From Kriegella aquimaris (GTDB lineage Bacteria > Bacteroidota > Bacteroidia > Flavobacteriales > Flavobacteriaceae): a DNA stretch of 64,000 nt. Positions 1-10,700 of this stretch are shown here, in pieces. The notes below the pieces were generated by a model that saw only the letters and a list, made by a program, of their open reading frames with translations, did no database searches and was not told the origin of the DNA. Location: positions 62,001 through 126,000 of the forward strand of contig NZ_FNGV01000006.1 of assembly GCF_900103215.1 (NCBI RefSeq), written 5' to 3'. Numbering within the stretch: position 1 is the stretch's first letter; each line of letters begins with the position of its first letter. The position numbers were made by a program, and so were the translations under genes.

Positions 1-113
1 GCATGTTATATTCTTGTTATTTTACCTTCATACGGAAGTATGATAGTATAAAGTGAAAGGGTTGAACAAATGAAATATCAGTTATAGAAATGCTAAAGAT
101 GCTTGATTTAAAA

Positions 114-2900
114 ATGAACCATAAAGTTGTTCTTTTATTTATAATTAAGGTAGGAATCTGTTCTACAGTTCTATCCCAGACTTCGGTCGATGTTGGTGAT
201 TTGGAGATTGCATTGGGCAATCAGACCTATAGTGCCCCTATTAAAAACAAATCGATAACAGGAGAGGGATTATCTGTCGCTGGTGAAAAATTTAAGAAGG
301 GCATTGGTGTTCACGCCGAGTCGCTGATTAAGATAAAAATGAACAACGGCTATCGATTTACTTCTAAAGTAGGCGTAAACGATTCTCAAATCGATTATTC
401 GGGACCTCATGTGAAGACCATTCCTTTAACTGATGGCAAACGTATATTCTATAACGTCACCCCCACCTTAAAACAGTTTATAGGCGTAGAGGGCCAACAA
501 GGCAAGGTTAACAAAGGCAGCGTTGTTTTTAAGGTTTTGCACGATGGTAAGGAAGTATTCAACAGCGGTTTGATGCATCAGGGTGATAAGGCCAAGAAGA
601 TTGATCTAGAGGTAAAACGCGGCGTATTGGAACTTGTGGTCGAAGATGGTGGTGATAGTGCAAGCGGTGACCATGCCGTCTGGATCGATCCTCAGATTGA
701 ATACATGGAAATTGCTCCAGCAATTGCCGAACAAGAATATACGGGGGAAAAACAAGAACTGTCTTCTAAGGTAAGCACCGCCTTAAAAAAAGCCATAGGA
801 ACACTTTCCGAAATTGCATTGCCATTAAAACAGCCCGATTACGATTGGCTGATCGATAATTCCAAGGTCAAAGCGAACGCTTACAAAACGGATACGGACG
901 TAGATATTGTATTCTCCAATGGGTTGATTTCAAGAACATTTCGGTTGCTCCCAAATTTGGCGACCATCGATTATATGAACCAAATGACTGGGGAGAGCCT
1001 TTTGAGAAGTGTTTCCAACGAAGGTGTGCTGACCATTGATGGTATCAATTACTCTATAGGTGGACTAAGTAAACAACCCGAATACGGCTACACCCTAATG
1101 AAATGGGTAGATCAATTGTCCGTCGTGAACAATTCTTTTTTAATCGATAATTTTGAGGTAAAGGAACTGACCGACCGTATGGCATGGAAACGTGTACGAT
1201 GGGCTTCCAACAAAGAAATGCCCAAAGGCAAGGAACTGGTCTTTACCTTAAAAAAAGACGACATAATCGTCAAAGTACATTTTGCCCTCTACGATGGTAT
1301 ACCGACCCTATCCAAATGGATAGAAGTAATCAATAAGGGAGAGCTGTTGGTACAGCTCAATGCCTTTAAGCTAGAACAGCTTGCCATGGTTGAAGGTGAA
1401 AATCTTGTGGGAATGCCAGATCACTGGATAAAACCGAACATCCATATCGAAAGCGATTATGCGTTTGGTGGCATGCAACAGAAAAATTCGGACAAGACCA
1501 CCTATTGGGAAAGAGACCCGAGGTATACCTCACAGACAAATTATCCCTTGAATTTGCCCTGTTTGTTAGAGATAAAACCACCTTTGGGCCCCGATGTGGC
1601 GATACAGCCGGGTAAATCTTTGACCACCTTTAGGGTCTGGGAAACCCCAATCGACAGCAGGGATCAGGAACGTCGTGGGCTGTTTCTGAGAAAAATGTAT
1701 CGTACCATATCTCCATGGGTTACCGAAAATCCAATTTTTCTACATTTGGTCAGTTCCGATGAAGAAGTAATAAAAACAGCTGTAGATCAATGTGCCGAAG
1801 TGGGTTATGAAATGATTATTCTAAGTTTTGGTAGTGGTGTAAATATGGAAGATGAGTCCGAAGCCAATTACGAAAAATATAAAAGGATGGTTGATTATGC
1901 CCATAGTAAAGGTATCGAACTGGGCGGATATTCGTTGCTATCGAGCCGGTGGATAAGCGATGAGGTCGATGTGATCAACCCTGAGACCGGTAAACGGGGT
2001 GGAATGATATTTGGATCTTCCCCTTGCCTGGCGAGCGATTGGGGCTATGACTACTTCAGGAAAATTAAAAAATTCTTTACAAAAACAGGGATGAACGTTT
2101 TTGAAAATGATGGCTCGTACCCAGGAAATGTATGTGCATCGACGACCCATGCCCATCACAACGACCTAGAAGATTCGCAATGGAAGCAATACGCCCAAAT
2201 TCAGGATCTTTACAAATGGATGCGGGGCGAGGGAATTTACATGAACGTCCCCGATTTTTATATCAACTCGGGCAGCAATAAAACCGGTATTGGATATCGG
2301 GAGGTGAATTGGTCGCTGCCCCGCGACCGTCAACTGGTGCTGGGGCGTCAAAATATATTCGATGGACTATGGGATCGAACGCCTAGTATGTGCTGGACCT
2401 TTACTCCACTGACCCAATACCACGGTGGGGGCGCCGCGGCAACCATTGAGCCGTTGCATGAGCATTTAACCGACTATAAAAACCAAATGATCCAGAATTA
2501 TGGTTCAGGGGTACAATCGTGCTATAGGGGTCCAAGGCTCTATGATACAGATGAGACCAAAGAAGTGGTAATCGAAGTAATTGATTGGTACAAAAAATAT
2601 CGTGATCTATTGAACAGTGACATCATTCATTTAAAAAGGCCTTCAGGAAAAGACTGGGATGGTTTTATGCATGTAAACCCCAAACTTAAAGAAAAGGGGT
2701 TTGTCATGGTTTTCAATCCGACCGATCAACCAATGGAACGAAACCTAAAATTACCGTTGTACTATACGGGCCTGACCAAAACGGCAAAGGTTACCGAAAT
2801 GGAGAAAAAGTCCAATTCGCATACTCTTGATCGAGCGTATACTATAAATGTATCGGTCAACATACCGGCCAACTCCTATACGTGGTTGGTGATTGAATAG
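114..2900 (+). CDS. NPCBM-domain GH36/GH27-like alpha-glycosidase, secreted
   Basis: Likely exported glycoside hydrolase at the head of the polysaccharide-utilisation locus. ATG 114 is preferred over in-frame ATGs at 90 and 99 because it begins a compact signal peptide (NHKVVLLFIIKVGICSTVLSQ). About residues 25-195 form an NPCBM carbohydrate-binding module, recognised by KKGIGVHAESLI and the HAVWIDPQIEY end. The rest resembles the clan GH-D barrel: a substrate-binding N-terminal beta-region, then VFENDGSYPG and GLWDRTPSMCWTF, where the acidic residues would be catalytic, and a C-terminal beta domain ending in NIPANSYTWLVIE. The family suggests alpha-galactosidase or a related alpha-linkage activity, but the classic KxD nucleophile motif of GH36 is not obvious, so the activity is uncertain. 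It lies about 120 bp upstream of the regulator gene on the same strand. Confidence 0.72.
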   Translation: MNHKVVLLFIIKVGICSTVLSQTSVDVGDLEIALGNQTYSAPIKNKSITGEGLSVAGEKFKKGIGVHAESLIKIKMNNGYRFTSKVGVNDSQIDYSGPHVKTIPLTDGKRIFYNVTPTLKQFIGVEGQQGKVNKGSVVFKVLHDGKEVFNSGLMHQGDKAKKIDLEVKRGVLELVVEDGGDSASGDHAVWIDPQIEYMEIAPAIAEQEYTGEKQELSSKVSTALKKAIGTLSEIALPLKQPDYDWLIDNSKVKANAYKTDTDVDIVFSNGLISRTFRLLPNLATIDYMNQMTGESLLRSVSNEGVLTIDGINYSIGGLSKQPEYGYTLMKWVDQLSVVNNSFLIDNFEVKELTDRMAWKRVRWASNKEMPKGKELVFTLKKDDIIVKVHFALYDGIPTLSKWIEVINKGELLVQLNAFKLEQLAMVEGENLVGMPDHWIKPNIHIESDYAFGGMQQKNSDKTTYWERDPRYTSQTNYPLNLPCLLEIKPPLGPDVAIQPGKSLTTFRVWETPIDSRDQERRGLFLRKMYRTISPWVTENPIFLHLVSSDEEVIKTAVDQCAEVGYEMIILSFGSGVNMEDESEANYEKYKRMVDYAHSKGIELGGYSLLSSRWISDEVDVINPETGKRGGMIFGSSPCLASDWGYDYFRKIKKFFTKTGMNVFENDGSYPGNVCASTTHAHHNDLEDSQWKQYAQIQDLYKWMRGEGIYMNVPDFYINSGSNKTGIGYREVNWSLPRDRQLVLGRQNIFDGLWDRTPSMCWTFTPLTQYHGGGAAATIEPLHEHLTDYKNQMIQNYGSGVQSCYRGPRLYDTDETKEVVIEVIDWYKKYRDLLNSDIIHLKRPSGKDWDGFMHVNPKLKEKGFVMVFNPTDQPMERNLKLPLYYTGLTKTAKVTEMEKKSNSHTLDRAYTINVSVNIPANSYTWLVIE

Positions 2901-3023
2901 TGGTGGTTAAAGAATGAAGGTAGTATGGTTAATTTTAAAAAAGAGTTTCAGAACTTTGAGTTTCAATGGCTACTTATTCGGTAGTTACACGACTATTTGT
3001 ATATTCGATTGAAAGTTCGGCAG

Positions 3024-5906
3024 ATGCAAAGAGATTATCTTATCCGCTTATTTTTTTATTTACTGACCTGTTCTCTTTCATGGGCTCAAGACTATAATTT
3101 CCAACACATTACGACTGTTGATGGTCTTTCCCATAATGAGGTTCGGAAAATTGTAAAAGATAGCAAAGGGTTTTTATGGTTTGGTACGCAAAATGGTCTC
3201 AACAGATTTGATGGTTATCGTTTTAAGATATTTAAACATACCCCCAATGATAGTACTACGATAATTGGAGATAAGATTTTTTCGCTGGTTTCTTCCGATG
3301 ATCAGTTATGGGTAGGTACCGTTACTGGTCTAAGTATTATAAATACTAATACCCTTGATGTAATTCCTTCCAATGAATTGCTGAATACCATTGGGCGCAA
3401 AGAGATTTTACAACTTTTTTTTGATGGTGTGGGTAAAGTATGGTTGTCGACAGATACCACCAATTTTATAATCGACACCAAAACCTTTGAATCCCGTCCT
3501 ATTTTAGAAGAATACATAATTGCCTGCATGGCAAAAGGGTATGGAAGTACCTATTGGATTGGAACCGATAAAGGGTTGTTATTGTATGACAATGAAAAAT
3601 CTTCGATAGTAAAAGTATACGAAATCGGAAGTTTTAGCGGGTATGGTCTCGACAAGATATATACAAATTCTTATGGAGAAGTATGGCTAACCTTCGGCGA
3701 TTATATTTTTAGATACGAATCAAAACAAGATAGATTTGTTCGAGAATACAATTCAAAGTTGTTAAATGCTATTGCCGAGAGCAATCATAAATCGATTTTT
3801 TTTGCAAGCTATGGTAATGGCCTGTTGAAATATGATAGGTCTACCGAACAATTTACACGATTTTTGGCAGACCCTGAGAATCACATGTCTTTAAGTAGTA
3901 ATGATGCATACGAAGTCTATATCGACAGGGAAGACATTGTATGGGTAGGCACTCAAGAAGGGTTGGATTATTATGATTTTTCACGACATAAATTCAAAAG
4001 TTTAACCCATCTCCCGAATAATGAGAATAGCCTACGGAGCAGTTTCGTGCAGACGATATTCGAAGACACCGATGGTATTTTATGGGTAGGCACTCGGGAA
4101 GGTATCGACCAAGTAAGCTTTGAAAAGGGCTATACAAATCCGAAGATTAATCATTTTGAAATAAAGGAAAAGGTTTTTCAAGAGCTTAATGGCGCCTACG
4201 TATCCTGTATCTATCGAGACTCAAAGAATAGAATGTGGATTGCCACAATGAACGACGGACTGTTTTTGTGTCAAAATGGTAAGAAGGTTTCCAGGCAGTT
4301 CAAGAATATTGAAAACGATGGCAAGAGTATAGCCTCTAATTCTATTCGTTCGATATTGGAGGATCATCAGGGAAGGTTATGGTTTGGTACAGGTGGCGGC
4401 CTATCCTTATTAAAGGAAGAAGATGGTGATGACTATACTTTTGAAAACCTTGGTTATACGAAATATAATACTGGTTCGCTGCCATTGAATGATATTTACT
4501 CCGTATTTCAAGATAGCAAAAGAAGAATCTGGATTGGGATGAACAAGGGCGGTCTGGCTTTGTTACAAGAGCAGGGGGAGGGTAAAAGTTTTCTTCGATT
4601 TACAAATATTCCCGATGATCCGAAATCACTGAGTAATGATGATCTTTTCATTATTTATGAAGATACCGAAAACAATGTTTGGTTTGGTACCTCGGGTGGC
4701 GGAATTAATCTTCTTATGGAAGACGGTAGGCAAACAAATAACAACGGGTACTACTTTAAAAGATATACAGAGCTTGACGGACTTTCAGACAATGAGGTTA
4801 ATGCCATTTTAGAGGATGGGGAAAAAAATCTATGGATTGCGACGAATAAAGGATTGTCGAAATTCAACCCCGATAAGGAAAGTTTTACAAATTATACCAC
4901 TTATGACGGCGTTCTAAAAGGAAAGTTTAGAAAGAATGCCAGATGGAAAGCGAAAGATGGTACCTTGTTTTTTGGGGGTACCGCCGGAATAAATTTCTTT
5001 AACCCAGATGCTTTCGAAAAGAATACGATTGCCCCCAGACCGGTGTTTACCAGTTTTTTGATAGACGGAAAGAAAATTAAGGTAGGTGAGAAACTTGATG
5101 GTAGCATTGTCATGTCAAAACCTCTGGCCTCTGGATCACGGTTGACATTGCCACCTGATGATAATAGATTTGAAGTCGAATTTACATCGTTGTCCTATGC
5201 CTCTCCTTATCGTAATCAATATGCTTATAAAATAGAGGGTATTGACACTAGCTGGAATATTATTTCTGGAAAGAATCCGCATGCAGGCTATTCGAATCTT
5301 CCCGACGGTGAATTCCGTTTTAATTTAAAAGCTTCCAATAACGATCAAGTCTGGAGTGAAAACCCTATCTATTTTGATATTGTCGTCAAATCCGGTTTTT
5401 TTAATGGAAAAAGACTGAAATGGGCTATAGCATTGCTGCTTTTGACCACGGTCGTTTTAGGAGTATTGTTAGTTACTAGGTTTAAAAAGAGTTCGCGATT
5501 ACGCCGATTTAATCGAAAAATAAGAAAATCGGTAAAATCAGTCGACCCCAAAACTGACAAAGAAAATTTAGAGGAAGTAGTCAGATTGAACAAGCTTATG
5601 AATACCGAACAATTATATCTCGATGCTGAACTGGGCCTAAATCAATTGGCGGAAAGATTAGGTGTTAGCGCAAATCATTTGTCGATGTTGCTCAATGAAT
5701 ATATAGGAAAAAACTTTTATGATTATGTCAATGCCTTTCGGGTCGAGGAAGTGCAGCGTAGATTGAAAGACCCTGCTTATAAAAAGCAAACTATTTCTTC
5801 GATAGGTGGTGATTGTGGTTTTAATTCAAAGTCGACGTTTAATAGAATTTTCAAGAATCTTACAGGTCAAACACCCAGTCAATATCAAAAAATGCATTTA
5901 AACTAG
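3024..5906 (+). CDS. Propeller sensor / Y_Y_Y / transmembrane / AraC HTH regulator without kinase
   Basis: Membrane-spanning transcription regulator, probably the local activator of the locus. A TTG at 2997 is possible, but ATG 3024 starts a typical signal peptide (QRDYLIRLFFYLLTCSLSWAQ). Residues of about 20-690 carry repeated two-component propeller blades (LWFGTQNGLNRFDGY, IWVGTQEGLDYYD, LWFGTGGGLSLL). A Y_Y_Y domain follows at about 705-785, then one transmembrane helix at about 798-820. The C-terminal about 100 residues are an AraC/XylS HTH (LGLNQLAERLGVSANHLS, then FNSKSTFNRIFKNLTGQTPSQY). Hybrid two-component regulators of this layout normally contain a histidine kinase and receiver between the membrane helix and the HTH. 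Here only a short basic linker is present, so signalling must be direct through the membrane. The periplasmic part would sense an oligosaccharide from the same locus. Confidence 0.9.
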   Translation: MQRDYLIRLFFYLLTCSLSWAQDYNFQHITTVDGLSHNEVRKIVKDSKGFLWFGTQNGLNRFDGYRFKIFKHTPNDSTTIIGDKIFSLVSSDDQLWVGTVTGLSIINTNTLDVIPSNELLNTIGRKEILQLFFDGVGKVWLSTDTTNFIIDTKTFESRPILEEYIIACMAKGYGSTYWIGTDKGLLLYDNEKSSIVKVYEIGSFSGYGLDKIYTNSYGEVWLTFGDYIFRYESKQDRFVREYNSKLLNAIAESNHKSIFFASYGNGLLKYDRSTEQFTRFLADPENHMSLSSNDAYEVYIDREDIVWVGTQEGLDYYDFSRHKFKSLTHLPNNENSLRSSFVQTIFEDTDGILWVGTREGIDQVSFEKGYTNPKINHFEIKEKVFQELNGAYVSCIYRDSKNRMWIATMNDGLFLCQNGKKVSRQFKNIENDGKSIASNSIRSILEDHQGRLWFGTGGGLSLLKEEDGDDYTFENLGYTKYNTGSLPLNDIYSVFQDSKRRIWIGMNKGGLALLQEQGEGKSFLRFTNIPDDPKSLSNDDLFIIYEDTENNVWFGTSGGGINLLMEDGRQTNNNGYYFKRYTELDGLSDNEVNAILEDGEKNLWIATNKGLSKFNPDKESFTNYTTYDGVLKGKFRKNARWKAKDGTLFFGGTAGINFFNPDAFEKNTIAPRPVFTSFLIDGKKIKVGEKLDGSIVMSKPLASGSRLTLPPDDNRFEVEFTSLSYASPYRNQYAYKIEGIDTSWNIISGKNPHAGYSNLPDGEFRFNLKASNNDQVWSENPIYFDIVVKSGFFNGKRLKWAIALLLLTTVVLGVLLVTRFKKSSRLRRFNRKIRKSVKSVDPKTDKENLEEVVRLNKLMNTEQLYLDAELGLNQLAERLGVSANHLSMLLNEYIGKNFYDYVNAFRVEEVQRRLKDPAYKKQTISSIGGDCGFNSKSTFNRIFKNLTGQTPSQYQKMHLN

Positions 5907-5950
5907 AGATTCATTGTTTTGACCTAATCTCTCATTAATTGAATTTGAAT

Positions 5951-7222
5951 ATGAAAAATAATTTTTGGATTCTGGCCTTTGGTTTGATTATGCTATCCTC
6001 ATGTAAGAAACCTGAAAAGTACAATGTATCGCTTGTTGGGGATTTGTACGCTAAAAATATTGTTGGCCTTCCGTTAGATTTTCCAAATGGAAAAGAAAAT
6101 CTGGAGTATAGTTGGTATATGGCGTCAGCTCCTTCGGGCGATTGGAGCGAATTGCAAGGCATTTGGACCGATGAAATTGTTTTGCTCACTTCGTACGTGG
6201 GCAATTATATCAAATGTGACATTTCCTATAATGAACAGGGTAGTGATAAAAAGAAGCGCGTCTCCGTAGTATCGTCTCAGCCTGTAGAATACAAGGGTAA
6301 TGCGAATACTGATTGGTTTCAAGACGCTGGTTTCGGAATTATGGTGCATTATTTAAAAGAGGCTATTGTTCCTGACGGAGGAGCGGAAGAGTGGAATAAA
6401 ATCGTTGATGGTTTTAATGTGGATAAGTTTGCCAGTCAAGTCAATGAAGCTGGGGCCCGTTATGTGATGTTTACCTTGGGGCAAAACTCAGGATACTATT
6501 GCGCCCCTAATAAAGCATTTGATAAAGCTATTGGAATTGGGGCAGGTGAGCTATGTTCGGAAAGAGATTTACCAAAGGATTTAATAAAGGCCTTGAATAA
6601 ATACAATATTCCATTGATTTTGTACCTGCCAAGCAATCCCCCAATAAACAATAAACATGTTTCCGAAAAATTAAAATATGCCTTCAAAAAAGATTCGGCT
6701 ACAAGCCAATTTAATCAGCCGATTTTAGAAAATATGATAAAAGAATGGAGTTTGCGTTATGCTGATGGAGTTAAGGGGTGGTGGTTCGATGGGCTGTATG
6801 CTTGGAACGATATTAGAAGTACTCGTATGAATATGTCGTTGAGGCATAATATAAGTACCCATACTCTAGCTGCAAAGTCTGGAAACAAAAAGAGTATTGT
6901 GACCTATAACAGCGGCTTCGGAAAGATTCATGGCAATACTCCCTATGATGATTATACCTCTGGTGAAAAAGCTACGATTGACGAATATCCGTCAGGCAGA
7001 TGGGCGGAAGATGGGGTTCAATGGTTTTTGTTTACCTATTTGGGAGAAAAATGGGGTGGTCATGGACAACAATTTAGTACCGATTCCTTAGTAAATAAGG
7101 CAGAGATTATTGTAAACAATAAAGGGGTGTTGTGTCTTGAGGTGGTAACCGATGCAACGGGAGAGATAATCCCGGGTCATTTTGATCAGATAAAAGCGGT
7201 TGGTGAAAAATTGAGAAAGTAA
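5951..7222 (+). CDS. GH29-like (alpha-L-fucosidase-like) lipoprotein
   Basis: Predicted surface or periplasmic lipoprotein glycosidase. A TTG at 5939 is in frame, but ATG 5951 begins a clean SPII signal with lipobox LSSC (NNFWILAFGLIMLSSCKK). After the lipid Cys there is a short Ig-like beta domain (about residues 20-110). A TIM-barrel follows that starts DAGFGIMVHYL, resembling the FGIFIHWG signature of alpha-L-fucosidases, and contains KGWWFDGLY, which matches the WFDG nucleophile region of GH29. The protein is 423 residues, close to family length, but the fucose-binding His pair is altered, so substrate assignment is only by family. It starts 44 bp after the regulator and probably shares its transcript. 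A GACCTAATCTCTCATTA sequence at 5921-5937, just upstream, resembles the repeated element found before susC. Confidence 0.62.
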   Translation: MKNNFWILAFGLIMLSSCKKPEKYNVSLVGDLYAKNIVGLPLDFPNGKENLEYSWYMASAPSGDWSELQGIWTDEIVLLTSYVGNYIKCDISYNEQGSDKKKRVSVVSSQPVEYKGNANTDWFQDAGFGIMVHYLKEAIVPDGGAEEWNKIVDGFNVDKFASQVNEAGARYVMFTLGQNSGYYCAPNKAFDKAIGIGAGELCSERDLPKDLIKALNKYNIPLILYLPSNPPINNKHVSEKLKYAFKKDSATSQFNQPILENMIKEWSLRYADGVKGWWFDGLYAWNDIRSTRMNMSLRHNISTHTLAAKSGNKKSIVTYNSGFGKIHGNTPYDDYTSGEKATIDEYPSGRWAEDGVQWFLFTYLGEKWGGHGQQFSTDSLVNKAEIIVNNKGVLCLEVVTDATGEIIPGHFDQIKAVGEKLRK

Positions 7223-7237
7223 GGCATCCGTTTTACG

Positions 7238-7495
7238 CGCAATCATTACATAAGTAGGAACTTTCATGAGTTGTTTCAAGCCTTTTTTTTGGTCGAATAG
7301 GTCAAAGTGCGATTAAAAGAACCCTCATAAAAAACGAACTATATCTTCAATAGCTGATTTGGACTTGAAAAAAAATCTTTATATAATGTTATTTTTAAGA
7401 GATTCCATGGCCTAACACTAAGTCAATATTTCAAAAGAATGCCTAAAAATAAAGTTGATCTTTGTGATATGAGATTTATTCTTATACTATTTTAA
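7238..7495 (+). pseudogene. Decayed AraC-type HTH C-terminal fragment
   Basis: Reading one frame from 7238 to the stop at 7493 gives a sequence that lines up with the C-terminal HTH of the regulator at 3024-5906. RNHYISRNFHELFQAF matches LNEYIGKNFYDYVNAF; after one extra residue, VKVRLKEPS matches VQRRLKDPA; and KKSLYNVIFKRFHGLTLSQY matches SKSTFNRIFKNLTGQTPSQY. The frame is broken by three stops, TAG 7298, TAA 7328 and TGA 7355, and has no start codon or upstream domains. It is therefore a relic of a second AraC/HTCS regulator whose sensor part has been lost. It is clearly diverged from the intact copy, not a recent partial duplication. No product is expected. Confidence 0.75.
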
Positions 7496-7534
7496 TGTAT
7501 TGTAAATGAATATTTTACATTCTCAATTTTTTAT

Positions 7535-7597
7535 GTCCTAATGCTCATTAGGACTTTTTTTCAGACCTTATTTATGTCCTAATATTCCTTATAGGTC
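7535..7597 (+). promoter_or_regulatory. Tandem GTCCTAAT elements upstream of susC (possible operator or attenuator)
   Basis: A near-perfect palindrome, GTCCTAATGCTCATTAGGAC (7535-7554, 9-bp arms), is followed by a run of T. A second, looser copy begins GTCCTAATATTCC and ends TATAGGTC at 7576-7597. Both are preceded by TTAT and start 41 bp apart. The same core occurs at 16332 before the DUF2961 gene. The first copy could act as a terminator because of its T-run, but repetition upstream of two genes of one locus suggests a binding site for the locus regulator. The rest of the 529-bp gap (7223-7751) holds the AraC relic and AT-rich sequence. No perfect TAnnTTTG promoter was found. Confidence 0.45.
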
Positions 7598-7751
7598 GAT
7601 TGCAGATTTATTATATGGTAACATCGTAAAGTTATTTTAATCTTCTGCTTCAGATTTTCAAAAGTTCCCCTTCCGTCAATTAAACCGTCGGCAATCTGAT
7701 TGCGATTTTGAAGAAATAACCAACAACTGTAATAATCAATAAAACCTAAAA

Positions 7752-10700
7752 ATGAAAAACCTAAAAATGCACAAAAGACCAAGTGCCTTTTGTACAAGGA
7801 TGCTTTCTTTGATACTTATTTTGCTGGTATCATCGGTGAGTGCAAATTCGTTTGTTAAGAGAACAACCGAAATGGTGCAACAAACAATTTCCGGATCAGT
7901 AACGGATGAAACCGGCTCCCCGCTGCCAGGGGTAAACGTTTTGGTAGTAGGGACTTCTAACGGTACCCAATCTGATTTTGACGGAAATTACAGTATCACT
8001 GCAAATCAAGGCGATATACTGCGGTTCTCTTACCTAGGATTAAAAACTGTTGACCTACAGGTGGGTAGTGCCACTAATTTGAATGTCACCATGGAAGAAG
8101 ATGTCAATTCCTTGGACGAAGTTGTGGTGGTAGGTTATGGTACAACTATTAAAAGAAACTTGACAAGTTCGGTAGCCTCGGTAAGCACTGAGGGTTTGAA
8201 CGAAATTCCGGCTACATCGCTTGGTTCTGCCGTGGCCGGTCGAATTGCCGGTGTAAATATAAGCCAATCGGGGGGTAAGCCCGGTAGAAGCTCCGATATA
8301 GTTGTTCGAGGAGCTACCTCGGGTGAGTTCGCAGGTAATAATGAACCGTTATATGTTATTGATAACATTATTTCCAATAAATCACTTTTTGATGCTTTAG
8401 ATGTTAGTGAAGTAGAGAGTGTATCGGTATTGAAAGATGCCGCATCAGCTTCAGTGTATGGGTCGCGAGCTGCCAATGGAGTAATATTGGTAAAAACCAA
8501 ATCGGGAAAAAGTGGAAAGGCCAAAATCACCTTGACATCATCGTTGGGTACTACCGAACCGACGAACGTTCCACCTATGACCTCTGCCTATCAACAAGCC
8601 TTGATAATTGGACAGGTACAAGATTTTAACAATGTGGTTCAAGACGATCCCAATAGATTTTCGCAAAGTGAATTGGACTATTTAAAAAGTCAAAATTTAG
8701 GGTCTTTTCTAGATCAGGCCGAGGAAACACCCATATTGAATAGACATGCCGTTACGGTATCTGGAGGTACTGACGACATTAGATATTTTTTATCGGGGTC
8801 TTTTATAAAAGAAACGGGTTCATTTAGTAACCTTTCGTATAAAAAAACAAATCTAAGAGCAAAGGTCGATGTCGATGTTACCGAAGATCTTAATGTTTCA
8901 TTGAATTTAAGCACGAGTAATGATTTACGGGAAGAATTCTATTGGCGATGGAACGGCGATGATGAAGATTTCGGTGATTTTTATAGAACGGCGAACAGAA
9001 CAGGGCGATGGGGTCCTGGTGTGAGCAATGGGGAATATGTCGCCAATTTTAATGGTTGGAACCCAGTACATCTGGCTGAAGAAGGTGCGGGCTCAAACGA
9101 TCGTACTTCAAGAAATATAGGAGGTATAATTGATGTAAATTATAAATTCCCTTTTGTAGAAGGTTTGACTGCAGGCTTGACTTATAACAAGCTTAATGTT
9201 AGAAACGATCGAACCTTACTCCGAAAAGTAGTGGAGGACGAAACATTCGCAGTCGATCCCAACAATAGGTTTCTTTTAACGAACGAAGTTGTTGGTACAC
9301 GGGTGCGTAGTGATGATGGTGCAGATTCAGACAGTGTTCAAGAATCGACTGAAGAACAAGATTCGTACCAGTTCAACGTTCGATTGGGTTATGAAAATAT
9401 CTTTGGTGACCATACCATAAATGCTTTCGTAAACTATGAGCAATGGGAATGGGATCAGAAATCATTTTATGCACGCAGAAGGGGCTTGCAGACGCCGTTG
9501 GTGCCACAGTTGTTCGCAACAGATCCAGCAGTGGAGAATCAATTTTCTGGAGGAGGGGCATCGGAATCGGGAAGACAATCTGTGATTAGTAGCTTGGGGT
9601 ATAATTTTAAGAATAAATTTTTCTTGAATTCTTCTATCAGATTCGATGGGTCTGTTCAATTTGTGGAAGATCAACGTTGGGGGATGTTTCCATCCATCTC
9701 AGCGGCATATATTTTAAGTGAAGAAGTCTTTTTTAAAGACAACGTGAATTTTATAGATTTTTTTAAGATCAGATACTCCATCGGAAACACGGGGAATGAC
9801 GATGTTACGGGCAACGGAAGTACTATCTTTCCTTATATACAGAGTTACAATGTGGGAGGGTCTGGACCTGTATTCGGCACCAGCGACGCGCTTTCCAATG
9901 CTACTACTATAGGGGCAGAACCTGATTTATTTATCACTTGGGAAAAACAGACATCCTATAACCTCGGATTTGATTTTCAATTTTTAAACCAACGGTTGTC
10001 TACCTCTTTTGATTTTTTCAAGAATAAGAAAACAGACTTGTATGGAAGTAGACAAGCTTTTATTCCATCATCCTCAGGGTTGAGTTTAGGGCCTGTAAAC
10101 TACGGGGCTATAGATATAGCAGGTTTCGAGGTACTCACTACTTTTAAAGATAATATTGGATCTGACTTTTCGTATGAAGCTGGTTTTAATGTAGGCTATG
10201 CGAAAGATAAATATGTAACCCTTGATGAACCTGAATCTAGAAGGCCGTATGAATTGAGGAACAACCAAGGTACCAGTAGGGTATGGGGGTTGAAATCATT
10301 GGGAATAATTCGTACCCAAGGCGAATTAGATCAACTACTGGCAAGTGGTTACACCATCTTCGGACAAGACCCGCAAATAGGGGCATTGTATTTTGAAGAC
10401 CTTAGGGGCAATCCACAGGATGACCCTGAAGGTAACACACCTGATGGCATAATAGATGGTAATGATGAAGCTGTTATAGGCGCTCGAAGTAACCCGTTGA
10501 TAAATTATGGTATTCGTTTGAACCTGCGCTACAAGCGATTTAGCCTGCAAGCGTTTGCCCAAGGTTTCGCAGGGCATCAGTTATACCAACCCCAAAACAA
10601 TAGGTTTCAATTGGCCAGGGTTGGTCAAGCAGCTCATACACAATGGTTGGATGCTTGGACCCCGGATAACATAAATGGTTCTTTTCCACGATTTGGATCT

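Noticed and set aside
28-43. TCATAC/GTATGA inverted repeat before the first gene
   Set aside because: Only 6-bp arms; could be chance in AT-rich DNA and is not repeated elsewhere.
8135-8530. 131-codon - strand frame
   Set aside because: Antisense to the susC plug domain.
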